A stretch of DNA of 64,000 nucleotides. It comes from CAZODA01 sp964578485 (GTDB lineage Bacteria > Bacteroidota > Bacteroidia > Bacteroidales > Marinilabiliaceae). The position numbers and the translations under genes are program-made. The stretch covers positions 21,804-85,803 of the forward strand of contig CAZODA010000010.1 in assembly GCA_964578485.1 (NCBI GenBank), given 5' to 3'. Below, piece after piece: positions 35,994-44,262 of this stretch; positions within the stretch are counted from its first letter, which is position 1, and every line of letters starts with the position of its first letter. The notes under the pieces are model-generated. The model saw nothing but the letters and a program-made list of their open reading frames with translations. It did not search any database and was not told where the DNA came from.

Positions 35994-36638
35994 ATGAATA
36001 TGCTGAAATTTGAACCTTTTGTTTTTAATCCTCTTCAGGTAAACACTTATGTTTTGTATGATGATACAAAAGAAGCTGTAATAATAGATCCGGGAATGTT
36101 GTTTGAAAATGAAAAATCAATGTTAAATGATTTTTTAAAGAATAAAGACCTTAAATTAATGAGAATGCTTCAGACACACATGCATTTGGATCATGTTTTT
36201 GGCTGTTCGTATATTTATGATAATTATGGATTATTACCCGAAGCACATAAAGATGATCTCTTCCTTGTTGATACTATTAAAGAATATGCATTGCAATTTG
36301 GCATACAAATTAATGAAAACCCTCCTACACCAAAGGTTTTTCTTGATGATGGAGACCGAGTTTCTTTTGGCAACACAGTGCTTGAGGTAATTGCCGTACC
36401 AGGACATTCACCGGGTGGAATTGCCTTTTTCCATAAAAACAGCTCTTCTTTGTTTTCAGGAGATGTGCTGTTTAGAGATAGTGTAGGACGAAGTGACTTG
36501 CCGGGCGGAGACCATCAGGCATTAATCTCCGGAATACATAATAAATTAATGACCTTAGATGATGATGTGAAAGTTTATTCAGGACACGGGCCTGCCACAA
36601 CAATTGGATATGAAAGAAAGAACAATCCGTTTATATGA
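35994..36638 (+). CDS. MBL-fold metallo-hydrolase (glyoxalase II-like)
   Basis: 214 aa. Zinc-binding motif 'THMHLDH' (THxHxDH) at about residues 60-66, then 'GHSPGGIAF' (third His), 'SGDVLFRDSVGRSDLPGGD' (bridging Asp) and 'SGHGPATTIGYERKNNPFI' (last His), the full ligand set of a binuclear metallo-beta-lactamase fold. The 'GRSDLPGGD' and C-terminal 'NPF(I)' features are those of the hydroxyacylglutathione-hydrolase-like subgroup common in Bacteroidota. The exact substrate is unknown. It is cytoplasmic and follows pcm by 95 nt. Confidence 0.9.
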   Translation: MNMLKFEPFVFNPLQVNTYVLYDDTKEAVIIDPGMLFENEKSMLNDFLKNKDLKLMRMLQTHMHLDHVFGCSYIYDNYGLLPEAHKDDLFLVDTIKEYALQFGIQINENPPTPKVFLDDGDRVSFGNTVLEVIAVPGHSPGGIAFFHKNSSSLFSGDVLFRDSVGRSDLPGGDHQALISGIHNKLMTLDDDVKVYSGHGPATTIGYERKNNPFI

Positions 36639-36734
36639 GTATAACTGCTGGTAGATCACGATAGTTGCGGAAAAAGATGTGAAAATTAAAAGATTTGTTT
36701 TATCTTGAGTTTATAATTTAAAGAATTTGTGTCA

Positions 36735-39599
36735 ATGAAATTATCTCCCTTTGTACAACGCCATATAGGACCACGAAAAAGTGATGTGGATACCATGCTC
36801 ACAAAAATGGGCTTAAAATCTATAGAACAACTTATGGATCTGACCATCCCTGACTCCATAAAAATGCCCGGAACACTTAATATTGGTGAGGGTATGAGTG
36901 AATCGGAGTTTCTTGAAAGAATTCGTAAAATTGCATCAAAAAATAAGATATTAAAAACATATATAGGAATGGGGTATTATAATACCCACACACCGGGAGT
37001 AATAATTCGTAATGTATTGGAAAATCCTGTGTGGTACACATCTTATACACCCTATCAGGCAGAAATCTCGCAAGGCAGACTTGAGGCTCTTTTAAATTTT
37101 CAAACCATGGTAATGGAGCTAACAGCCATGGAAATTGCCAATGCATCCCTCTTGGATGAGCCATCAGCTGTTGCTGAAGCCATGATAATGATGTATAATA
37201 CGCGGAGTAAAGCACAGCAAAAAAATAAAAATATTACTTGTTTGATTGATGATGCTATATGGCCTCAAACAAAGGCTGTTATTGAAACACGTGCAGCAGG
37301 TCTTGGAATAAAACTCGAATATCAAACTAATGAAAATATTAATTATAACCCAAATGTTCACTTTGGACTTATACTTCAATATCCAAATGCTTTTGGTGAG
37401 GTTTTAGACTATCAATCCTTAGTAAATATAGTGCATGAAAATGAGGGTAAAGTTGCTGTGGCAGCCGATCTATTAGCCCTTGCATTGATAAGTCCGCCGG
37501 GTGAATGGGGAGCTGATATAGTTGTAGGATCAACCCAAAGATTTGGTGTGCCAATGGCATATGGAGGACCACATGCTGCATATTTTGCTGCTAAAGAAGA
37601 ATATAAAAGATTTATACCGGGGCGACTAATAGGTATTTCGCGTGATGTGAATGGAAATCGTGCGCTTAGAATGGCCCTTCAAACAAGAGAGCAACATATT
37701 AAACGTGAAAAAGCCACTTCAAATATCTGTACTGCACAAGCTCTTCTTGCTACAATGGCAGGGTTTTATGCTGTATATCACGGCCCTGATGGCATCAAAG
37801 AAATAGCTGAACGTACACATCAATTAACAGCTGCTTTTTTAGTGGCTATGAAAGAACTTGGGGTCAAAAGTATTAATAAATCCTTCTTTGATACTTTACG
37901 TTTTGAACTTCCTGCCGGACTTTCAAGTGAGAAACTTAAGGAAGCAGCTCTGAAAAAAGGAGTAAATCTCTTCTATTCAGAATCTGACATATTTGGGCTT
38001 AGTTTTGATGAAACTACAACTTTAAAAGATGCACAGATCATTACAGATTTGATAGCGGATAGCCTTAAACTTGCTTCACCAACACTGAAATTAGTTGAAA
38101 AGACTTTTGTGGAAAAAAAGTTGCTACGTGAATCACAATTTATGCAACATGAGGTTTTCAATAAATATAAGTCTGAAACCGAAATGATGCGATATATCAA
38201 AGGACTGGAAAGAAAAGATATCTCCCTCGCTCATTCCATGATTTCACTCGGCTCATGTACCATGAAACTTAATGCCGCTACCGAAATGTTCCCAATAACA
38301 TGGCCCGAATTTGCCGGAATTCATCCCTTTGTTCCAAAGGATCAGGCTGCAGGATATCATGAAATGATAGATGAACTTAGAAAAGACCTTGCTGAAATTA
38401 CCGGCTTTGCAGATGTCAGCCTACAACCAAATTCCGGCGCCACAGGTGAATATGCCGGCTTGATGGTAATTAGAGAATATCAGAAAAGCAAAGGTGAAAG
38501 CTACCGTAATATCGCATTGATACCATCTTCAGCACACGGAACAAATCCTGCAAGTGCTGTTATGGCCGGTATGAAGGTTGTCGTTGTTAAATGTGATGAA
38601 AAAGGAAATGTTGATGTTGAAGACTTGCGACTTCGAGCAAAAGAACATGAACAAAACCTCTCCTGCCTGATGATTACTTATCCTTCAACTCACGGAGTTT
38701 TTGAAGCAGAAATTGTTGAAATGTGCCGTATCGTTCATGATTATGGCGGACAAGTATATATGGACGGAGCAAATATGAATGCCTTAGTTGGAATTTCAAG
38801 CCCGGGACTGATAGGTGCTGATGTGTGTCATTTAAACCTGCACAAAACTTTTGCCATACCACATGGTGGCGGTGGCCCCGGCGTTGGCCCAATTGGTGTT
38901 GCAAAACATCTTGTTGAATTTCTTCCCGGACATCCAATTTCTGACAATAAAAAGAATGATTTTATTACAATCTCAGGTGCCGAATGGGGAAGTGCAGGAA
39001 TTTTACCCATAACTTATGGCTATATAAAAATGATGGGAGCCGAAGGACTGAAATATGCAACGGAAATTGCTATATTAAATGCAAACTACCTTGCTCATCG
39101 TTTAAAGGATGGATATGGAATAGTATATTCAGGAGAAAATGGCTATGTGGCGCATGAATTAATACTGGAATGCCGACACTTTAAGGATTTAGCAGGTATT
39201 AATGAAACAGATATTGCCAAACGACTTATTGATTATGGCTTTCATGCACCAACGCTTTCATTCCCTGTATTTGGTACCCTTATGATAGAACCTACTGAAA
39301 GCGAATCATTAGAAGAATTGGACCGCTTTGTAGAGGCTATGAATAAAATCCTTGAAGAAATTAAAGAAGTGGAAGAAGGTAAAGCAGATAGAGATAATAA
39401 TGTGTTGATAAACTCTCCACATCCCGAATATATAGTTACAGCCGATAACTGGAATTATAAATATTCAAGAGAAAAAGCTGCCTATCCCTTACCCTGGGTA
39501 AGAAATGGAAAGTTTTGGGTGAATGTGGCAAGAGTGGATAATGCCTATGGAGATCGCAACCTTGTTTGTGCATGTGAACCTATTGAGAGCTATTGGTAG
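36735..39599 (+). CDS. gcvP: Glycine dehydrogenase (decarboxylating), P protein of the glycine cleavage system
   Basis: 954 aa from the ATG at 36735 (an in-frame GTG at 36729 is less likely). A single full-length protein with both halves: 'FVQRHIGPRKSDVDTMLTKMG', 'YNTHTPGVIIRNVLENP' in the first half and 'QPNSGATGEYAGLMVIREY', 'HGTNPASAVMAGMKVV', 'NLHKTFAIPHGGGGPGVGPIGV' in the second, the last containing the PLP-binding Lys. It decarboxylates glycine and passes the aminomethyl group to GcvH. The gcvT and gcvH genes are not in the window. The stop overlaps the end of the convergent AlbA_2 gene by 20 nt, and a run of 8 T follows 22 nt later. Confidence 0.97.
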   Translation: MKLSPFVQRHIGPRKSDVDTMLTKMGLKSIEQLMDLTIPDSIKMPGTLNIGEGMSESEFLERIRKIASKNKILKTYIGMGYYNTHTPGVIIRNVLENPVWYTSYTPYQAEISQGRLEALLNFQTMVMELTAMEIANASLLDEPSAVAEAMIMMYNTRSKAQQKNKNITCLIDDAIWPQTKAVIETRAAGLGIKLEYQTNENINYNPNVHFGLILQYPNAFGEVLDYQSLVNIVHENEGKVAVAADLLALALISPPGEWGADIVVGSTQRFGVPMAYGGPHAAYFAAKEEYKRFIPGRLIGISRDVNGNRALRMALQTREQHIKREKATSNICTAQALLATMAGFYAVYHGPDGIKEIAERTHQLTAAFLVAMKELGVKSINKSFFDTLRFELPAGLSSEKLKEAALKKGVNLFYSESDIFGLSFDETTTLKDAQIITDLIADSLKLASPTLKLVEKTFVEKKLLRESQFMQHEVFNKYKSETEMMRYIKGLERKDISLAHSMISLGSCTMKLNAATEMFPITWPEFAGIHPFVPKDQAAGYHEMIDELRKDLAEITGFADVSLQPNSGATGEYAGLMVIREYQKSKGESYRNIALIPSSAHGTNPASAVMAGMKVVVVKCDEKGNVDVEDLRLRAKEHEQNLSCLMITYPSTHGVFEAEIVEMCRIVHDYGGQVYMDGANMNALVGISSPGLIGADVCHLNLHKTFAIPHGGGGPGVGPIGVAKHLVEFLPGHPISDNKKNDFITISGAEWGSAGILPITYGYIKMMGAEGLKYATEIAILNANYLAHRLKDGYGIVYSGENGYVAHELILECRHFKDLAGINETDIAKRLIDYGFHAPTLSFPVFGTLMIEPTESESLEELDRFVEAMNKILEEIKEVEEGKADRDNNVLINSPHPEYIVTADNWNYKYSREKAAYPLPWVRNGKFWVNVARVDNAYGDRNLVCACEPIESYW

Positions 39600-40245
39600 C
39601 TGCTTTGTTACCGGGCTTTTTTTTAAGCTTATAAACACATTGCTTCTCAGTTAGTTCCATGGTTATGACCTTCATCACCATTAAGTTGACTATGATCTTT
39701 TCAGCGGTCCAACGATTTAAACCGGCTAACCTTTGAAAAGCAGATAAACTTATTGATTGGTTCTTTTCTAAATAATTAAGAAGAAATTTCTCAGCCCTGG
39801 TTAATTGTAAAAATGTTCCCCTTTTGGTTTTTTGACGAGCCCACATTTTTATTAAAACTCCATTTGCTAAAAGATTTTGATCGTTTACTCGTACATATGC
39901 CTTGTAATTGCCATTTTTGGTAGGTGCTTTATGAGGCCTGTTATTGCTCTTGGGAACTAATACTTCAAGGACCGTTTTACCATCATCATCCCATAATCTC
40001 GTTGTAAATTTAACCGCCGGCTTGCAATACAAATTTGCAGCAGCTTCAACCATATAATATTCCTCATCAGATGCAATACCGACTATACGACCATTATCTT
40101 TTACACCAACCAATAAGCGACCGCCATCAGTATTGGCAAAAGCAGCTAAGGATCTTGCGATTTTTTTTGAATCAGTAATGGCATATTTGAAATCTTGCTT
40201 CTGATGCTCTCCTTCAGCAATTATGTCCTTCAAAAATTTAGCCAC
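39580..40245 (-). CDS. AlbA_2 (Schlafen-type) ATP-binding domain protein with C-terminal winged helix
   Basis: 221 aa. The N-terminal ~130 residues are an AlbA_2/divergent AAA_4-type domain: 'EHQKQDFKYAITDSKKIARSLAAFANTDGGRLLVGVKDNGRIVGI', and 'ANLYCKPAVKFTTRLWDDDGKTVLEVLVPKSNNRPHKA'. The C-terminal part ('KFLLNYLEKNQSISLSAFQRLAGLNRWTAEKIIVNLMVMKVI') reads as a winged helix. Proteins of this plan are usually predicted regulators of unknown ligand. It overlaps gcvP tail-to-tail by 20 nt. Short Lys-rich end. Confidence 0.8.
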   Translation of the reverse strand: MAKFLKDIIAEGEHQKQDFKYAITDSKKIARSLAAFANTDGGRLLVGVKDNGRIVGIASDEEYYMVEAAANLYCKPAVKFTTRLWDDDGKTVLEVLVPKSNNRPHKAPTKNGNYKAYVRVNDQNLLANGVLIKMWARQKTKRGTFLQLTRAEKFLLNYLEKNQSISLSAFQRLAGLNRWTAEKIIVNLMVMKVITMELTEKQCVYKLKKKPGNKAATNSSQ

Positions 40246-40743
40246 AATTGTTTAATTTTATTCTGTCTTAGTTTTATTTATAGAACTTTTTACTCAAATT
40301 CTTCAAGATTCTACAAAGTTCGTAAAAATTGTTGACATATTTTATTTTTATACTAATACAGATTTTTTATATAAAAACTCCAACAATTAAATAAGCTTTA
40401 TAAAATTAATTTACAAAGTTAAGAGGTGAAATAGTGTTAAAATAACAATTTACTTGTTTGTCACTGCTATTTAAACAAAACATCCTACTTTTAATCCTTT
40501 AATGATATTTATATTTTTTGTTTTTTGTTATCTTTAAAGAAGATTTCTGATATTATGCATAAAAAGATTTAAATAATATAAATAAAGAATTAGTGAGATT
40601 CTTTATTTGTTGTTTCATTTTTTTATGTATAAAGTTTGATAAAAAGCCTCCGTGCTTTAAATTAAATGCTAATTGTTTTTAATCTATAAAAATATTAAAC
40701 TGCAAATATTTTCATTTTTTAATCTCTTATTAAATCTAATAAA
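40246..40743. other. AT-rich intergenic region between divergent genes
   Basis: 498 nt with no credible ORF or RNA gene. It must hold the promoters of the divergent AlbA_2 and Gfo/Idh/MocA genes. On the + strand TTTG (40606-40609), a 21-nt spacer and AAAGTTTG (40631-40638) give a 7-of-8 match to the -7 consensus; a leader of about 100 nt would follow. Confidence 0.4.
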
Positions 40744-42087
40744 ATGGATAGACGAAAGTTTCTAACAAGTACCGGCCTTGCTGCAGGCGCCCTCATGGTG
40801 AATCCTGTAAAAAGCATGGCTGCTTCTAAGAATAAAGGAAAAAAACGAAAGTTTGCCCTGGTAGGAACCGGAATACGAGGTACTAATATGTTTGGGCGTG
40901 ATCTCGTTAATAAATATGGTGACTATGTAGAAATAGTTGGCCTTTGCGATAATAACCCGGGACGACTCAAATATGCCTCTGATTATATCGGTGCCGGATG
41001 CCCTACATTTACCGATGTCGAGGAAATGATTAGAAAGCAAAAGCCTGAAGTTTTAATTGTTACAACTGTAGATGCCGTTCATCATGAAATGATAATTAAA
41101 GGAATGGAGATGGGTTGTGATATCATTACAGAGAAACCTATCACAATTGATGAAGAAAAAGCGCAAGCTATCCTCGATGCAGAAAAAAGAACAGGACGTA
41201 ATATTATAGTTACCTTTAATTATCGCTACCCTCCATATAGAGCTAAAATGAAGGAGCTTATTATGTCGGGACTTATAGGAGATATAAATTCAGTGGAATT
41301 CCATTGGCATATAAACCACAGCCATCTTACACTCTATATGCAAAGATGGCACGGGCATAGAAATAAAGGAGGCTCGCTGTGGGTCCATAAAGCTACCCAC
41401 CATTTTGATATGGTTAGTTGGTTCCTTAATTCAGAACCTAAAGATGTTTATGCACAAGCATACTTACATAGATATGGTAAAAATGGTAGCTATAGAGGAG
41501 AAAATTGTAGAAATTGTGCCTTTACAGATAAATGCCCATATTATTGGGACATTAATAAAAATCCGCAACTGAAAGCTTTATATGCCGATAATGAACATTA
41601 TGACGGATATATTAGAGATAACTGCGTGTTTAGAGAAAATATCGATATCTGGGAAAAACATTCTGCCATTGTTAGATATATGAATGGAACAGTCTTGAAT
41701 TATTCCCTGACAGGAGATACCGATTATGATGGCTACTGGATTGGATTTAACGGATCAAAAGGACGATTAGAAGCAAGAATTGAAGGATATCCGGAAACAA
41801 GCTTTGCCGAAATGACCTTTACACCAATTGCCAGATATACAAGGGAAAAACCCAAAATATTCAGAGTCGAATATTCAAGAGGAGGACACTGGGGAGGTGA
41901 CCCACTTATGCTGGATAAATTATTTAAAGATCCTTCATTACCCGATCCTCTAAGACAACAAGCTACACTGAGAGATGGCGTAATGTCAATGCTCACAGGA
42001 GTGGCTGCTCGAAAAAGTATAGAATCAGGAAAACCTGAACCAATTAGTGGACTAACTTCACTTGAACCAAGAGTGAATATTATTTGA
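40744..42087 (+). CDS. Tat-exported Gfo/Idh/MocA-family oxidoreductase
   Basis: 447 aa. A twin-Arg signal ('MDRRKFLTSTGLAAGALMV') predicts export of the folded, cofactor-loaded enzyme. 'FALVGTGIRGTNMFG' is the Rossmann NAD(P)-binding motif, 'TEKPITIDEEKAQAIL' holds the conserved EKP Lys, and 'WVHKATHHFDMVSWFLNS' carries the catalytic-region His residues. Between ~255 and 265 lies a cysteine cluster ('CRNCAFTDKC') seen in a subset of exported family members, possibly a metal site. Substrate unknown; exported relatives often act on glycan sugars. It is followed by a strong terminator, so monocistronic. Confidence 0.9.
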   Translation: MDRRKFLTSTGLAAGALMVNPVKSMAASKNKGKKRKFALVGTGIRGTNMFGRDLVNKYGDYVEIVGLCDNNPGRLKYASDYIGAGCPTFTDVEEMIRKQKPEVLIVTTVDAVHHEMIIKGMEMGCDIITEKPITIDEEKAQAILDAEKRTGRNIIVTFNYRYPPYRAKMKELIMSGLIGDINSVEFHWHINHSHLTLYMQRWHGHRNKGGSLWVHKATHHFDMVSWFLNSEPKDVYAQAYLHRYGKNGSYRGENCRNCAFTDKCPYYWDINKNPQLKALYADNEHYDGYIRDNCVFRENIDIWEKHSAIVRYMNGTVLNYSLTGDTDYDGYWIGFNGSKGRLEARIEGYPETSFAEMTFTPIARYTREKPKIFRVEYSRGGHWGGDPLMLDKLFKDPSLPDPLRQQATLRDGVMSMLTGVAARKSIESGKPEPISGLTSLEPRVNII

Positions 42088-42115
42088 TTTTATTTAAAAA
42101 TTTAAGAAAACTGTC

Positions 42116-42167
42116 AATCGCCCGAAGAATTCCGATAAAAAAGGAATTATTCGGGCGATTATTTTTT
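42116..42167 (+). terminator. Strong rho-independent terminator after the Gfo/Idh/MocA gene
   Basis: AATCGCCCGAA (42116-42126) pairs perfectly with TTCGGGCGATT (42150-42160), with an inner GAATTCC/GGAATTA partial stem, followed by ATTTTTTG. It separates this gene from the hydrogenase island. Confidence 0.85.
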
Positions 42168-42311
42168 GTTTTAATTAAACGAGACCCTTTTTGTTGTAAA
42201 AATTAAAACAAGTTTTTACTCCTCATTACCAGGACTATATCCTTAGAAGCTACGTGGGACGCTTCTTTAGAATCATTTCAAATTACATGAAAAACATAGA
42301 AATTCTTAAAA

Positions 42312-42371
42312 ACATGACAAAAATCATGTAATGGGAGTTAACCTTTTTATTTCTTTAATTAAAGAAATAAA
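42312..42371. promoter_or_regulatory. Two inverted repeats upstream of the hydrogenase island
   Basis: ACATGA-N6-TCATGT occupies 42312-42329. A perfect 26-bp palindrome with no spacer, TTTATTTCTTTAA then its reverse complement, occupies 42346-42371 and ends 35 nt before the HydC1 start. Either could be the operator of a dimeric regulator. The second could also form a cruciform or a transcript hairpin, but no T tract follows immediately. Confidence 0.45.
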
Positions 42372-42406
42372 TCTTTAATTGTTTTAATTTTTTAATTCTC
42401 AAATTT

Positions 42407-42880
42407 ATGTCAGATACCCGGGAAGTTATTCATGCAGTGGTAAAGGACCTTGGAAGGGAAAGAAAAGCTTTGTTGCCCATACTTCGGGAAATTTATCAAA
42501 GGAAGCATGTCCTCACCGAGGAGGATATGATTGAAGTTGCGCGTGAGTTGGATATTTCTGCTGCACATGTTTTTGGAACTGCTACTTTTTATAGTTTCCT
42601 AGAAACTCAACAAAGTGGTAAATACATTATTAGACTATGTAAAACAATTACCTGTTTGATGCATGGTAAGCATGTTGTTTTACAGGAACTTGAAAAGATC
42701 TTGAAAATTAAACCCGGTCAGACTACTCCTGACGGGCTTTTTACGCTAAAAGAAACAAATTGTCTGGGACAGTGTCATAAAGGACCTGCTATGCTGATTA
42801 ATGATACTCCCCATTTAAATTTAACCCCTGAAAATGTTCATCAAATTATTGAAGAATATAGAAGGGCTTCTTTGGTTTAA
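42407..42880 (+). CDS. hydC: HydC1: NuoE-like [2Fe-2S] subunit of [FeFe]-hydrogenase module 1
   Basis: 157 aa, normal for NuoE/HydC/HndA. N-terminal helical part ('LLPILREIYQRKHVLTEEDMIEVARELDISAAHVFGTATFYSFL') and a thioredoxin-like [2Fe-2S] domain with the four Cys in 'LCKTITC' and 'NCLGQCHKGPAM'. It transfers electrons between the HydB flavin subunit and HydA. It is the first gene of the island, preceded by two inverted repeats and followed by hydB1 after 125 nt. It is a diverged paralogue of the subunit at 58644-59120. Confidence 0.93.
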   Translation: MSDTREVIHAVVKDLGRERKALLPILREIYQRKHVLTEEDMIEVARELDISAAHVFGTATFYSFLETQQSGKYIIRLCKTITCLMHGKHVVLQELEKILKIKPGQTTPDGLFTLKETNCLGQCHKGPAMLINDTPHLNLTPENVHQIIEEYRRASLV

Positions 42881-43005
42881 TTTTTTGAACTTATCAATAA
42901 TAAGCTAATAGCTTACTATGCCGGCAAAAAGATTTTGAATTTTTTGCCCTACTCAGTAAAATATTTTTGATCATCGTTTCATTTATCAATTAAAAATATT
43001 GAGAT

Positions 43006-44184
43006 ATGAATAAAGGTTTAAAACGACTCGACTTAATTTTTAAGGATGAAAAGGATGTTGAGGAGGTATTAAAAAATACACTTGCACGAAGTAATGAAGC
43101 TTTAATAAGCGATTTAATAGGATCAGGATTAAAAGGGAGGGGTGGAGCCGGTTTTCCAACCGGTTTGAAGTGGAGGCTGGCGGCTGATGATCCTGAAGAA
43201 GAGAAATTTATTATTTGTAATGCCGATGAGGGAGAGCCCGGAACGTTTAAAGACAGAGAAATCCTTACCCGGGTTCCTGAAAAAGTACTGGTAGGCATGG
43301 CTGTTTGTGCACGGATTATTAAATGTAAACGTGGATTTATTTATCTACGACAAGAATATAAATATTTAGTTCCCCATTTGGAAGAGGTGTTTGAAGTTTT
43401 CCACAGATGGATGGATAAGTTTCGCTTGGATTTTCGTGTTGAAATTTTCCTTGGAGCAGGGGCTTATATCTGTGGGGAAGAAACCGCTCTGTTTGAAAGT
43501 ATGGAGGGTAAACGAGGCGAACCTCGTAACAAACCGCCATATCCTACAAACCATGGGTATTTGGGGAAACCCACAGTTATAAATAATGTTGAAACTTTAG
43601 CTCATACTTATTCTATATTTAAATATGGACCTGAGAAATTTCGTGATTTAGGCATCAAAGATAGTAGAGGAAGTAAAGTTTTTTCAGTGTCGGGAGATAC
43701 TCCAATACCGGGTATCTATGAATTGGAATTTGGAATGACACTTCAAAAATTTGTTGATGATTTTGGTGATGGTGATGCCAAAGCTGTACAAGTTGGTGGT
43801 GCATCAGGATTTTGTGTGCCGCGAAAAAGATTTGAAAAAACTATTATCGGATATCAGGGGAAATTAACAGGAATTTCTTTGCCAACCGGAGGATCAATGA
43901 TGATTTTTAATTCATCACGATCGATGTATAATGTGCTGCATAACTATCTCGACTTTTTTGTGGAAGAAAGTTGTGGCCAATGTACTCCATGCAGGGTTGG
44001 TACTCAGCAATTGCTATTGGGCATACAAGCTGTTAAAAAGGGAGAAAAAACTTCCGGCTATCTCGATAAATTGTTGATCTTGGCCGAGAATATGCGACTT
44101 ACGGCAAAGTGTGGTTTAGGTCAGTCTGTGGCAAATTCCTTCAGCTCCATAGTTGAAAATTTTAGAGAAGAAATGATTTATTAA
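43006..44184 (+). CDS. hydB: HydB1: NuoF-like FMN/NADH subunit (short form) of module 1
   Basis: 392 aa. Only the NuoF core is present: FMN/NADH site 'GSGLKGRGGAGFPTGLKW', 'NADEGEPGTFKDREIL', 'GAGAYICGEETALFESMEG', an SLBB-like section, and the [4Fe-4S] motif 'EESCGQCTPCRVGTQQ' with a later Cys in 'AKCGLGQ'. Unlike HydB2, it lacks the N-terminal thioredoxin-like [2Fe-2S] domain and the C-terminal pair of [4Fe-4S] clusters. It should oxidise or reduce NAD(P)H for module 1. Encoded between hydC1 and hydA1 on the same strand. Confidence 0.93.
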   Translation: MNKGLKRLDLIFKDEKDVEEVLKNTLARSNEALISDLIGSGLKGRGGAGFPTGLKWRLAADDPEEEKFIICNADEGEPGTFKDREILTRVPEKVLVGMAVCARIIKCKRGFIYLRQEYKYLVPHLEEVFEVFHRWMDKFRLDFRVEIFLGAGAYICGEETALFESMEGKRGEPRNKPPYPTNHGYLGKPTVINNVETLAHTYSIFKYGPEKFRDLGIKDSRGSKVFSVSGDTPIPGIYELEFGMTLQKFVDDFGDGDAKAVQVGGASGFCVPRKRFEKTIIGYQGKLTGISLPTGGSMMIFNSSRSMYNVLHNYLDFFVEESCGQCTPCRVGTQQLLLGIQAVKKGEKTSGYLDKLLILAENMRLTAKCGLGQSVANSFSSIVENFREEMIY

Positions 44185-44262
44185 AAAATCGATGTAGTTG
44201 AATCAGGGTAGTTGCCGAAATCTTAATTATTATTTCAGTTTTAAAAGTAAAATAATCTTAAT

